Assembly (NCBI RefSeq): GCF_950295315.1
Contig: NC_080179.1
Location: 75,168,368-75,232,367 of the forward strand
Direction of reading: 5' to 3'
Source of the DNA: Erinaceus europaeus
Taxonomy: Eukaryota > Chordata > Mammalia > Eulipotyphla > Erinaceidae
Length of the DNA stretch: 64,000 nt
Position 1 is the stretch's first letter; every line of letters starts with the position of its first letter. Below the pieces are notes generated by a model. That model was not told the origin of the DNA, ran no database searches, and saw nothing but the letters and a program-made list of their open reading frames with translations. Below, piece after piece: positions 52,110-62,949 of the stretch. The position numbers and the translations under genes were made by a program.

Positions 52110-52830
52110 CTACTGTTTTAATCTAAATGCCAAGAAAACGCTCCCTGGGGACACCAGATAGACACAGATTATCCTGGAGGAGCTAAGGTCTCCGAGGAAG
52201 CCCTAGAGTTGTGGCCACAGAGCCCAGGGACAAGCTGGATCTGAGGTAAGGCTGGGCACTGAGCCCAGCACTGAGGGAGGAGCACGCCGCATAGCAAGGG
52301 CTAGGCCATCGGCTTCAGTCTGGTTTCATCAGAAGTTGGAGGCACTTGGCTTGTCTCACTCTCCAACCCTTTCTGTCCTGGCAGGGCCATGAGCTCTGGG
52401 ATGAGGTCAGATAGGGCTGGATGGGGACGCCCCTCCATGTCCAGAGGTTGGGACACTGTGACTTCACAGATCCCGGAACCTAACGTTCCCAGTGAAGGAG
52501 TCTGCGGTGACTACTTTGGAATTATGTATGTGGGTGGGGCTCTGGGTTATCCTGGTAGAAAAGGACCTAGGTTGGGAGTGAGAATGTCCTGTAGACACCT
52601 AGCGTGGAGACATGAGAAACTGCCCGTGTGCCAACCACTGCACTGTAGTCTACTATCTACCCTGCCCCATAAACTGGAAAAAGAAATGAATAAAATGGAA
52701 ACAGGGCATCTGCAGTGTGACTGCTGTAGCTTCCGTGTGAGAAAGATTAACATACAAATCCAGACCACAGGAGACGTCACCTGAGTTCAGGCATGTGTAC
52801 TGGACACCGGCTTCTTGTTATTAACATGCT
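52110..52830. other. Unique sequence, possible distal CGNL1 3' flank
   Basis: A 131-codon open frame (52389-52784, plus) has no recognisable domain and is probably chance. Confidence 0.4.
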
Positions 52831-52839
52831 TTTCCTTTT

Positions 52840-52965
52840 AGTTACTTTTACCAGAGCACTGTTCAGCTCTGGCTTATGTTGGTGTGGGGGATTGAACCTG
52901 GGACTTTAGAGCCTCAGGCATGAGAGTTTCTTTGCATAATCATTATGCTATCTACCCTCTGGCCA

Positions 52966-53011
<46 letters not shown>

Positions 53012-53235
53012 ATTTATTTTTAAATGATTTCTTATTTATTGGGTAAGAGACAGCCAGAATTTGAGAGGGAATGAGGAAGACAGAAAGGGAGAGAGACATA
53101 TGTAGCCCTGCTTCATCACTGGCAAAGCTTTCCAACCCGGCAGGTAGGGAACGGGGGGGGGGGGAGGGGGCCTTGAACCTGGGGTGCTCGAGCATTGTAA
53201 CAGGTGTGTTCAGCCAGGGGCGTCACCACACAGGT
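52840..53235 (-). mobile_element. SINE E4, (TA)n, SINE E2
   Basis: 52840-52960 E4; (TA)n 52970-53008; 53025-53235 E2 reverse. Confidence 0.8.
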
Positions 53236-53956
53236 TCCCACTCACACACATTTTCTTTGGCCATTTTTGGGAAATGGACACTTTGGGTTCTCAGACCACC
53301 CTGGTTAGGAGTCTCTGAGCACCAGCCCCTGGGACCCCTCCCACCCTTCTATTCTAGACACTGGCCAACTCAAAACGTCCCTCCCTCCAGCAGCACGACC
53401 AGCAGCACACTTCAGTGGACACCCAACCCAGCTGTGGGGCCCCAAAGAACATGCGTGTCAGAGTTCCCATTGGGTGACAGCGTTTATTTAAAGGCCTTTG
53501 CTTCACAGAGGGCCTTACTTACACAGAGGTAGCTGTGGCAAGAATAGTATGTCTTCCTTGGCACAAATCAGGGCAACTGACGCCCTGCACCCAGCCAAAG
53601 CAGGAACCCACCAGAAGCAGCCGATTGCCGTCAGAGTGACACTCACATTCTGAACACTATCTACCAACTGTCTGCTCAGCATTGCGTCTGGCCACACTGG
53701 CATCAAATATCATACTTTTTCTCTTCTGCAGCTAGCGAAAGGAAGTATCTTTAAGCGAGGTTATCTCATAAAGGAACTGAGAGGGAAAGAAGATAATACA
53801 TGAAGAGAATCAAATTCGAGCCCGAGGCGGGCCAGAGTTCTCCGGACACTGATCAAGTTGCCAGGGTCATACTGCCATACTCTGCTCACCTCCCAGCCCT
53901 GGTGCCCCCTGATCCTCTGTGCATGCCCACCGGGCTCCTTGATACCAGCCTTGATA

Positions 53957-53970
53957 CCACCAGGGGGAGC
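53957..53970 (+). promoter_or_regulatory. Candidate CTCF site in CGNL1 3' UTR
   Basis: CCACCAGGGGGAGC is close to the CTCF core and in the same orientation as the site at 47696. Confidence 0.4.
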
Positions 53971-54872
53971 TGCTGGCAGGGATGTGGCATTCTGCTGAGC
54001 CCTCCAGGCCAGCTTACGGGCACATGCCTATGAGGGTGGCAACACTGGGGGTTGGTGATGGGGAAATCAAGACCATACTTAGGGTCATCATGCCAGGGAG
54101 TCCCTAGACTCCAACCCCTCCAGGATGGAGGAGGCTTGACCCAGTTTAGTTCACGTGTGTATTTCCGGTTCCAAAGGCTATATCTGAAACGTGGGTCAGT
54201 ATGGACTTGCTGGGGTGGCTCCGGGCAGGATCCTTTCTGCAGCTGGAATAAGTATCACAGACTCCCCAGCTGTGGTGGGGTGACAATGGCCACAGAAGTG
54301 GGGAAGGGCTGGACTCCAGCCCCCCACCCAGCCAAGGACCACGATCCCCCTGAATCCTGCCGGCCTCTGTCAGCCGGGGCAGGGAGGCAAGTGGCTCCCC
54401 ACCCCCTCCTCAAGGCAGCTATCTGTGACCCTCACCCAGCTCCCCCCATTTCTGTCTCCCATGTGCACACGGCCCATAGTGCTGCCACCTCAGCCCTGCT
54501 CACCTGTCTGTCCACACCCTGGCCCTGAGGAACCTTATGTGTGTTGGGCTTGGCTTCTGGGCATGACAGGGGACTGTCACAGAGGGAGGAGTGGGTATGT
54601 GTGACACCCAGCAAACTGAGAGCAGGAGCTGAGGAGCTGAGTATCTGGTGTCCCCACATGGTGTCCCCCCACCCCGCTAGAGTCCCGGTCACTCACTTCA
54701 TGCCTGGCGCTGCTCACCCATGTCCTTCTGTCCCAGGCAGTCAGGATGCGACTTGAGGCCTGACACTGCTCCCTTCCCTCCCTGTCCTGTCAGCGACCTG
54801 AGATGTCGCTCACCCCCGTCCTGTCTCCACACCTCCCGAGGCTCCAGAAGGTGCTTCTCTTTTTCTCACTTG

Positions 54873-54876
54873 CGCG

Positions 54877-54930
<54 letters not shown>
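54873..54930. repeat. (CG/CA)n microsatellite in CGNL1 3' UTR
   Basis: gcgcgcacgcgcgcaca then about 21 CA units. Confidence 0.95.
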
Positions 54931-54931
<1 letters not shown>

Positions 54932-55863
54932 CTCCTTGCCCTTCCTGCACCCTCTCACTGTGGCTTTGGCAGCACCTGTCCCGCCCTCACCCCACAACCT
55001 GGGGACTTGGCACTCACACCTTCCTGCTCCCTGCCTGGCAGCCACCCGCCATCCCGATGCCTATCAGAAAGGCAGGGGGCAGAGCACCCCATCCTTCCAG
55101 AAACCACAGCGCAAAGCCTGACACGCAGCAAGCAGTCTCCCCGGCCCACCTGACCCAGGACGGAGGACCCGCACTGGGCACCGGTGTCGGAGCAGCTCAG
55201 GAATGATGGCAGCATCCCAAAGGCCCTCAGCGACGCTGCCTGCCTGCCAGACACCTGCTGTGGCTGCTTCCTGAGACTCCTGGACATCAGCCTCTGGGCA
55301 GCGGCCCTGACCACGCTCTTCTCCAGCTTCCCAGAGTTTAACTTCCCCTCATCCCTCTCCTGCCGATGCCCTTTACTACTCGAAACCTCTTATCTGTGTA
55401 TATATACTTACTTTGTTTCTTTTTAAAATAATACTCTCTGGACGGGTGAGCTCTATCACCAAGTCACACCAGGGGACCCGCTGTGACATTGCCAAAGGGA
55501 ACAGCAGCTGCCTAGGAGTGCACACATCACCCTGCAGGGGTGTAAATGACCCCCCAGAAATCTGGAGCCTCCCCATGCGCCCCCTTGCTTTTTCTTTTCT
55601 TTCATACGGGACTGAACCAGGCACAGAGTGATGCTGGGCCATAGGAGCTCCAGCCCGCCACAGCGGATTTCTGCAGCCGCGTAGTCAATGTTCTGCGAGT
55701 CCCAGGTGCCCAGAGCTGCATCCCGACCTGGGGGTTAGGGTGAAGGTACTGGAAGATTCATCCTGTGAGTGGCCAGGCCACCGAGCGCTCCCTCTCGTCT
55801 CCCGCTTCGGGGGTCCCCACGTCCCCAAGGGGAGCGGGGAGGGCTATCTCCCCGCCGGGCAGC

Positions 55864-55993
55864 TCAGAGCTGGCTGACGGCATCCTTGGGGATGGTGTAG
55901 CTGAGGGGGGCCTCATACAGGCTGCCGCCATTGGTGCTGAGCTCGTCCTCGTCATCCGTGTCATCCAGGACTCTGCTGGGCGGCTTCTTCAGC
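55864..55993 (-). CDS. CGNL1: CGNL1 last coding exon
   Basis: 130 bp, acceptor tccccgcag, stop TGA. Encodes [20 protein letters not shown] then [20 protein letters not shown] and QL. The final S-Q-L fits a class I PDZ ligand pattern. Confidence 0.9.
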
Positions 55994-56282
55994 CTGCGGG
56001 GACAGCAAGGGGGCTGCTCCCTGGGTCTGCACGGCTCCCTCCCCCCCAGCTGCCCCTCTAGTCGGTGCTCCTGGCCCAGGGCTGGACGAGGCCGGCACCA
56101 CTACACTAGGGAGTTTTCCTTTTGCCTCAGTGCCAATCTGGCCTGACAGGGAGCCTCAGTGGGGCTTATCTTTTTTTTTCCTTTTTTCACCACTGCGGTT
56201 ATCTCAGGTTCAGGACCTGCACAATTTTACTGTCACCAGGAGTCATTTTTTTTTTTTTTATAGAGGGTGAGACGGGGGGGGG

Positions 56283-56316
<34 letters not shown>

Positions 56317-56993
56317 GCACTACCCAACTGCTTATGAAAGCTTCCCCTGCAGGTGGGACTAGGGGCTTGAACCCAGGCAGGCCCAGGGCAGTAGGCCTGT
56401 AAGAAAGGCTCAGCTCTGCAGATGGGTGTAGCTGAATTATAGGACCCTTGTCCCCAGGGTGCTAGTGGTGGAAGGCAGCCACACCCCACCTGTCTGCTAC
56501 TCTCAGAACTACAGCAGGGAGCTGGGGAAGCAACTTTCTTTTGTAGCAGGTATGGGGGTATCCTAGTTGTCATGAGGCCTCCAGCCAAGAGTTTATCTTA
56601 TTTCTCCCTAACTTTCTTTAAAAATAGGAGTCGGGGGGAGTCCGGTGGTTACACAGCGAGTTAAGCGCAGGTGGCGCAAAGCACAAGGACCGGCATAAGG
56701 ATCCCAGTTTGAGCCCCCGGTTCCCCACCTGCAGGGGAGTCGCTTCCCAGGTGGTAAAACAGGTCTGCAGGTGTCTGTCTTTCTCTCCCCCTCTCTGTCT
56801 TCCCCTCCTCTCTCCATTTCTCTCTGTCCTATCCAACAATAATAATATCAATAACAACAACAATAGCAACAAAAGGGAATGAGTAAATATTTTAAAAAAT
56901 TAAAAATAGGAGTGGGGAGGGCTGATTCAGGTAGCACCCTCACCATAGTGCTGTAAGCTAGTCTTTTTTTGAGGGGGGTAGAGGAAGAGAGAG

Positions 56994-57042
<49 letters not shown>

Positions 57043-58336
57043 GGAGAGCCTACAGTACTGAGGGCTGGGCTTGAAAATGGGTTGCAACATAGCAAAGCAG
57101 AGCACTATCCAAGTGAGTTAGCTGCGTCTCTGCTCCACGCCTCGGTTTCCCCACCTGGACAAGAGGGATGATCCCCGCCCGACTGGTGTAGGACACGAGT
57201 ACACATACAAGACCTTACGGGGCTAGTGAGTGACCCCAGTGGGCACGGCCCAGAAAGGCCGCAGCACAGAGACGGCCCCCAGTGAGGGGCATAAGGATGC
57301 TTGGGGGCTGTGAGCTCTCCCAGGCTCCAGGCGGATGCCGCGCTGGGCTCAGTCCCCACCTGCCCACCTCAAGTCTTTCTTCATGGAGTTGAGCTGCCCC
57401 TGGAGCTGCTCATTCATGTCCATCTGTTCCTCCAGCTCCCTCTGCAGCTTCTTTTTGGAGCTCTCCAGCCGGTCAATCTCCTCCTCAGCTTCCTCTACCT
57501 GCCGCTTCATGGCTTTCAGTCGCAAGCTGAGCTGCAAGGGCAGAAGGGGGGCAGGTGAGGGCCAGCTGTGTACAGGCCCGCTGGGACACAGTAACACCCT
57601 GGGGGGCCAGGCCGAGGGACCGACCACCTCTCTCGGCCACCAGTCTCAGGGAAAGGAGAGCTTAGACTAAATAAATCTACTTCCAATCAGTCAGTCAGCC
57701 AACCAACCAATCAATCGTTACCAGTGTCTTTTAAAATTTTTTAAAAATATATTTATTTTCCCTTTTGTTGCCCTTGTTTTTATTGTTGTTGTAGTTATTA
57801 TAGTTATTGTTATTGAAGTTGTTGGATAGGACAGAAAGACATGGAGAGAGGAGGGAGAGAGGGGGGAGAGAAAGACAGACACCTGCAGACCTGCTTCACC
57901 GCCTGTGAAGCGACTCCCCTGTAGGTGGGGAGCCGGGGGCTCGAGCCGGGATCCTTGTGCTTTGCAACACGTGCATTTAACCTGCTGCGCTACTGCCTGA
58001 CTCCCGTTACCAGTGTTTTCTCTGGGATTTCATGCCTGCACAACTCAACTGCTCCCAGCAAACTTTTTTTTAATGCTTTATTTATTAATTAATGAGAGGG
58101 CTCCCCACCTGCAGGGGAGTCGCTTCACAGGTGGTGAAGCAGGTCTGCAGGTGTCTGTCTTTCTCTTCCCCTCCTCTCTCCATTTCTCTGTCCTATCCAA
58201 CAATGAATGACATCAACAATAACAATAATAACCACAACAAGGCTACAACAACAAGGGCAACCAAGGGGGGAAAATGGCCTCCCGGAGCAGTGGATTCATG
58301 GTGCAGGCACTGAGCCCCAGAGATAACCCTGGAGGC

Positions 58337-58396
<60 letters not shown>

Positions 58397-59841
58397 AATG
58401 CCTCATGCTATGGAACCACGGAACCAGACTGAGTGAAGGCCGGGGAAACGGTGGGCAGGGATGTGTGGAGCCCTACCTCCCCTCTCGCCCCCCAGCCCCG
58501 GGCCCAGCCTGTCACGCGGGGAGGTATCTGAGGCCTCACCTGGTCCTTCTGATCCGTCAGGGACAGGTGCTCGTCATCCACTTGCATCACCAGCTCCCTC
58601 ACTTTGCGCTCCAGCCGCCGGTTGCTCAGCTGGAGGCTGGCCCGGTCCCTGTGGCGGTGGTGGGGGGAGAGGCCGGGGCCAGAAACCAGGAGCTTTCAGC
58701 GCCCGCCCCGGAGCCCAGGCTGCAGACCAGCCCAAGCTCCAGCCCCGACTGGCCGTGGGGCAGAGAGAGACGAGAGAACAGACATGAGGGGAGGGGGCTG
58801 CCGCGGCTGTGGGCTCAGCCAGTGCTCACTCACCCTGAGATCAGGGGCTTGAGTGGCAGAGAAGAGGGTCAAGGCCAGCCCGGTGCTGACCCTGGACTGG
58901 CCGAGAGCCTGCTGCAGAGAATGGCACTGCCGGGAAGGAGTGTGATCAGGGAACCCACGCACTATGGGGGATGCCAGGCTGAATATGGCTGGTCCTGATG
59001 CTTCCAAGCTGGTCCCCCAGGGCAGAGCGATGGTGGCGCCGAGGAGGGTGGGCAGGGAAGTCTGGGCGGAACCACTCACCTCTCCTCGGTCTCCAGCCGG
59101 TCCTCCAGCTCAGCGATCCTGGCCTCCATCTGTGTCAGCAGCCCCTCCTTGCTGGACCTGTAGGAACCTTCTAGATGGAGGATCCGGCTCTTTAAGTCCT
59201 TGCTCTGGAAACAGACAGGGCGGCTGTGAGGGGCTGCAGGCTTGGCATACTCGTGGGGCAGAATCAAGGCAGGCGTGTGTGTGTGTGTGTGTGTGTGTCT
59301 GGGGACTGCTGTCCTCACAGGGTGACACGGCCCCTGGCTTGGGAGGAGGTGCTTCCAGGGAAAGACCCAGCACTCAGGCTCAGGCAGACATGGGAGACAC
59401 ACTCCACAGATTACTCGTCTGCAGCTGAAAAGGATGGAGCGGTATGCTTCAGGGCCAAATGGATGGGGCTGGGGGTTATGCTTAGTGCAGTGAGTAAGAG
59501 GTGAGGGTGAACATCAGATGTCTTCACTTATGTGTGGGACAGAGAAGCTTCAAACACTGACTTGGAGAAAAAGAAAAGTAAAGCCGGCTGTCTCTCAGAC
59601 TGTGAGAACTGTGGTGGTTAGATATGGAGACACAGAACTCTGGTGGAAGGTGCAGTGTGAAACCGGGCTGAGTGATGGTGCGCCTGGTAGAGCACACACA
59701 TAGCTAAGCACAAGGACCTGAGTTCAAGTCCCCGGTCCCCACCTGCAGGTGGAAAGCTTCACAAACAGTGAAACAGGGCTGCAGGTGTCTCTATTTTTCT
59801 CACTTTCTCTACCTTTTCCCTTTCCAAAACAAGGAAGGAAA

Positions 59842-59886
<45 letters not shown>

Positions 59887-61994
59887 AAAAAAAAAAAAAG
59901 AACGGGGACCAGGTGGTGGCGTACCTGGTTAAGAGCACACATTATAGTGTTCAAGTACCCAGGTTCAAGCCCCTGGTCCCCACCTGCAGGGGGGAAGCTT
60001 CATGAGTGGTGAAGTAGGGCCGCAGGCGTCTTTCTCTTTCCCTCTCTGTCTCCTCCTCAATTTGTTTCTATCCAATAATAAATAAATAAATAAAAATTAA
60101 AAAAAGAACACCACCTCTGCAATCTTTTTTTAATTTTTAATTTTTTTAAAGAATTTTTTAAACATTTATTTATTTATTCCCTTTTGTTGCCCTTGTTGTT
60201 TTATTGTTGTAGTTATTATTGTTGTTGTTGTTGTTGGGTAGGACAGAGAGAAATGGAGAGAGGAGGGGAAGACAGAGAGGGGGAGAGAAAGACAGACACC
60301 TGCAGACCTGCTTCACCGCCTGGGAAGCGACTCCCCTGCAGGTGGGGCCACCTCTGCAATCTTATAATCTTGTAAACCATTATCAAATCCCTAGTTTAAA
60401 AAGTTTGCGTCTATCACATCTCCCCCCGTGGCCTGAGTGACCCTGCGGCTGTGTTCTAGCTCTCCCGGGTGCCACGTGGACTTGTCTGTTGGGATATGAA
60501 CGTAATCAGCATACGGCTAATGTCAGCCAGACTCAGGGGAACTCCCAAGGGATTGTGGGTGTACAGGAAGTAACTTAAGCGAGTTGTCAGGCATTAAGCC
60601 AGCCCCCCTGCTCTACCCTGCATGGCTGACACTAGAGCCTATCTACAAAATCACTGTTTTGCCTGAAAGATCCCCACCCATTCCACTCCTTTGATCTACG
60701 TGCTTTGAGACCCGCCCTGCCTGCAGGGTAATATTAACCCCACCAGTTAAAACCATCCCAAGAGTTGCTAAGGAAGCTTCCACCTTCCCAGCCTGGCCTG
60801 CTTTTGCCTTTCTCCACCCCCTTTCCCAGCCATTTCCGTTTCCGACTTGCCACTTCGGTTCTATCCTATAGAAGTGTGGTCTCTGATCAATAAAGGCTGC
60901 ATACCTCGCACCATGTGTTTGGTTCCTGAGTCAGCTATCTCCTGCGTTGCTGAGTGAGTAGCAGCCCAGGCTGGCTCCTGTCAAGTTCTCTCCAACCCAG
61001 GGAGTATGCGCCCAGAAAGAGGCACCCCCACGCTAGCCCCACAGGAAGTCTCTGGCAGAAATCTCTCTGTGTTCCTCCTCATCTTAGCCCCCTCTTTCCT
61101 CCCAGGAACCGCCATGCCGCTCCACCGTACCTGACATCATAACTAGCCTATCTTTGCCCCTTTGCCTGTTCTGGTGCTGTGGTTTTTATGTACCTAAATA
61201 ACCTGCAATGTGGGGAGTCGGGCGGTAGCACAGCGGGTTAAGCACACGGGGCTCAAAGCGCAAGGACCAGAGTAAGGATCCCAGTTCGAGCCCCCTGCTC
61301 CCCACCTGCAGGGGAGTCACTTCAGAGGCGGTGAAGCAGGTCTGCAGGTGTCTGTCTGTCTCTCCCTCTCTCTGTCTTCCCCTCCTCTCTCCATTTCTCT
61401 CTGTCCTATCTACCAATGACAACAATAATAACCACAACAATAAAAACAATAAGGGCAACAAAAGGGAAAATAAATAAAATAACCTGCGATGTAATAGACC
61501 TCCCGTTTATTAAACCCCGGCCAAAGCTTTTATTTTTTGATTACTATACGTGTCCTTTTAGAAACGTGTGAGTGTGTGTATGTGTGTGTGTGTGTGCGCG
61601 CGCGCGCCTATACAGGTTCCTCTCCCAACATCACACCCCCAAACAATCTGCGTAACCAGCAGGAGGAAGGCAGAGTGCTTCCAGCCGGCCTCTCTTCTTT
61701 AGCAGCTCAAGTGCTGTTTAGGCTGGCTTATCCCACTCCCTTTACTCAGCCTTCAAGAAGGGTCTAAAAAGCAGGACAGACAGCTCCACCCTTGGGAAAT
61801 CCTCCCGGGAGAAGATCCTACAGCCACTCCCGTCTCCCAGCTCTTGGGGTGCTCTGCCGGCAGCCTCCACTCAGCCACAGGGCCCCGGGGCCCCGGGCGC
61901 AGGAACTCACCTGTCTCTCCAGCGAGATCTTGTCACACTCTAGGTCCTGCCGTGCAGCCCGCTCCTGCAGAAGCTCGTTCTTCACCTGCTCCAT
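55864..61994 (-). CDS. CGNL1: CGNL1 (cingulin-like 1), last five coding exons (partial)
   Basis: C-terminal end of the rod of cingulin-like 1 (paracingulin), a junction-associated coiled-coil protein that recruits Rho/Rac regulators. Minus-strand segments: 61911-61994, 59080-59204, 58540-58648, 57368-57531, 55864-55993, all in phase, giving about 203 residues. It is heptad-rich throughout ([67 protein letters not shown]), then an acidic tail (DDTDDEDEL) and [20 protein letters not shown] chose CGNL1 over CGN because the remembered CGN tail is different; myosin tails lack this ending. Upstream exons lie beyond base 64000 and none is seen in 61995-64000. Its position beside CCDC115 is unexpected (see findings). 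Confidence 0.88.
56168..56400 (-). mobile_element. Diverged SINE with (GA)n
   Basis: Reverse; (GA)n at 56286-56313. Confidence 0.6.
56627..56905 (+). mobile_element. SINE E1
   Basis: Head ggtggttacacagcgagttaa. Confidence 0.88.
56915..57120 (-). mobile_element. SINE E5-like with (GA)n
   Basis: Reverse; (GA)n at 56990-57045. Confidence 0.55.
57368..57531 (-). CDS. CGNL1: CGNL1 exon (penultimate)
   Basis: 164 bp, acceptor cccttgcag, donor gtgggcaggt. Encodes [20 protein letters not shown], then [20 protein letters not shown] and [14 protein letters not shown]. Confidence 0.92.
57735..58005 (-). mobile_element. SINE E1
   Basis: Reverse, small head deletion. Confidence 0.88.
58098..58398 (+). 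mobile_element. SINE E1x, 5'-truncated, with (GAAA)n tail
   Basis: E1x from the core to 58338, then about 15 GAAA units. Confidence 0.88.
58540..58648 (-). CDS. CGNL1: CGNL1 exon (third from end)
   Basis: 109 bp, acceptor ccgccacag, donor gtgaggcctc. Encodes [20 protein letters not shown] then [16 protein letters not shown]. Confidence 0.9.
59080..59204 (-). CDS. CGNL1: CGNL1 exon (fourth from end)
   Basis: 125 bp, acceptor ctgtttccag, donor gtgagtggtt. Encodes [20 protein letters not shown] then [20 protein letters not shown] and E. Confidence 0.9.
59276..59300. repeat. (GT)n
   Basis: About 12 units in a CGNL1 intron. Confidence 0.95.
59663..59900 (+). mobile_element. SINE E2 with (GAAA)n tail
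   Basis: Tail 59837-59890. Confidence 0.85.
59908..60105 (+). mobile_element. SINE E2
   Basis: Consensus-like copy. Confidence 0.85.
60125..60345 (-). mobile_element. SINE E1, 5'-truncated, with target duplication
   Basis: Reverse; ccacctctgcaatctt occurs at both ends (from 60112 and 60348). Confidence 0.9.
60487..60983 (+). mobile_element. Solo LTR F
   Basis: About 500 bp beginning tgttgggata, with tcaataaaggctgc near 60887 and a typical U5-like end. The 3' boundary (cctgtca) and the target duplication are uncertain. Confidence 0.6.
61213..61485 (+). mobile_element. SINE E1
   Basis: Full length. Confidence 0.9.
61566..61606. repeat. (GT)n(GC)n
   Basis: tgtgtgtgtgtgtgcgcgcg; alternating purine/pyrimidine, so Z-DNA-capable. 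Confidence 0.95.
61911..61994 (-). CDS. CGNL1: CGNL1 exon (fifth from end)
   Basis: 84 bp, 28 codons, acceptor gtgtccgcag, donor gtgagttcct. Encodes [20 protein letters not shown] then DKISLERQ. The initial Met is internal, not a start. Confidence 0.88.
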
Positions 61995-62109
61995 CTGCGG
62001 ACACAGGGATCAGCTCTACCACTGGGTTGACGGGGCCCTGAGCTGGCTCCCTCAAGAGCATGTGGTAGTGTCATGCTCTGCTTCTCTCCATTCTTTCATA
62101 AGCAGAGTC

Positions 62110-62245
62110 TTCAAAACACATAGGTGGTGGTGCAGTGGATAGAACACTGGACTCTCAAGCATGTTGTCCAGATTCCATCCCTGACATCAAATATGCCAGA
62201 GTGATGCTCTGGTTCTTTCCCTCATGTTCCCATAAATAAATGTTT
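62110..62245 (+). mobile_element. SINE E3
   Basis: Head intact. Confidence 0.85.
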
Positions 62246-62261
62246 AAAAACATCGAATATT

Positions 62262-62600
62262 GGGGGCTGGGTGGTAGCAGTGGGTTAAACACACGTGGCG
62301 CAAAGCGCAGGGACCAGCATAAGGATCCCGGTTCGAGCCCCCGGCTCCCCACCTGCGGGGGTGGGGAGTGGCGTCGCTTCATAAGCGGTGAAGCAGATCC
62401 GAAGGTGTCTATCTTTTTCTCCTCCTTTCTGTCTTCCCTTCCTCTCTCGATTTCTCTCGGTCCTATCCAACAACAACAGCTATAACAACAATAGCAATAA
62501 CAACCACAACAAGGGCAACAAAAGGGGAAAGATAGCCTCCAGGAGCAATGAATTCATAGTGCTGGCACAGGAGCCCCAGTGATAACCCTGGAGGGAAAAA
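62262..62600 (+). mobile_element. SINE E1x
   Basis: With a small insertion in the gtcgcttc region (gggtggggagtggc). Confidence 0.9.
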
Positions 62601-62844
62601 AAAATCGAATATAAAATAAGAAAAGTCTCGTGAAGCAGAAATCAAGGATCCAGTGGTGGGGGAGAAAGTATATATATTTATTCCTAGTCTAGAGTTTAGT
62701 CTAGAACTTGACAGTGAGGGGAACTCAGACAAGGGAACTGGGGGGATCAGGACTCCAGGGCAAGCCTGCCAATTCACCTACCCCCTCTGCTCGGGCTCCC
62801 TGGACCAGCTCGGTACACAGGCTGCAGGCAGACTATGTTTCAGA

Positions 62845-62945
62845 TAGATCCTCACTCAGTAAAGTACACATATCACCCAGGGGCAAGTGCCCGGTCCCCT
62901 CCTGCCGGGGGGAAGCCCCATGAAGCAGTGCTGCAGGTCTCTCTT
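62845..62945 (+). mobile_element. SINE E2, diverged
   Basis: cctcctgccggggggaagcc core. Confidence 0.55.
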
Positions 62946-62949
62946 TTTT

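Larger units (their letters stand above)
53470..55863 (-). other. Probable CGNL1 3' UTR
   Basis: About 2.4 kb without SINEs or L1 follows the stop and ends at a minus-strand AATAAA (complement of 53483-53488), just before the repeat-rich region resumes. It contains a (CA)n run and a CTCF-like site. The UTR assignment rests on the repeat gap and the signal, not on transcript data. Confidence 0.6.

Noticed and set aside
52389..52784. 131-codon frame upstream of the CGNL1 3' end
   Set aside because: No domain, no splice or promoter context, and no recognisable relative.
55864..61994. Assignment to cingulin (CGN) or a myosin tail
   Set aside because: The rod is cingulin-like, but the remembered CGN C-terminus is different and myosin tails lack the acidic and [10 protein letters not shown] ending; CGNL1 fits best.
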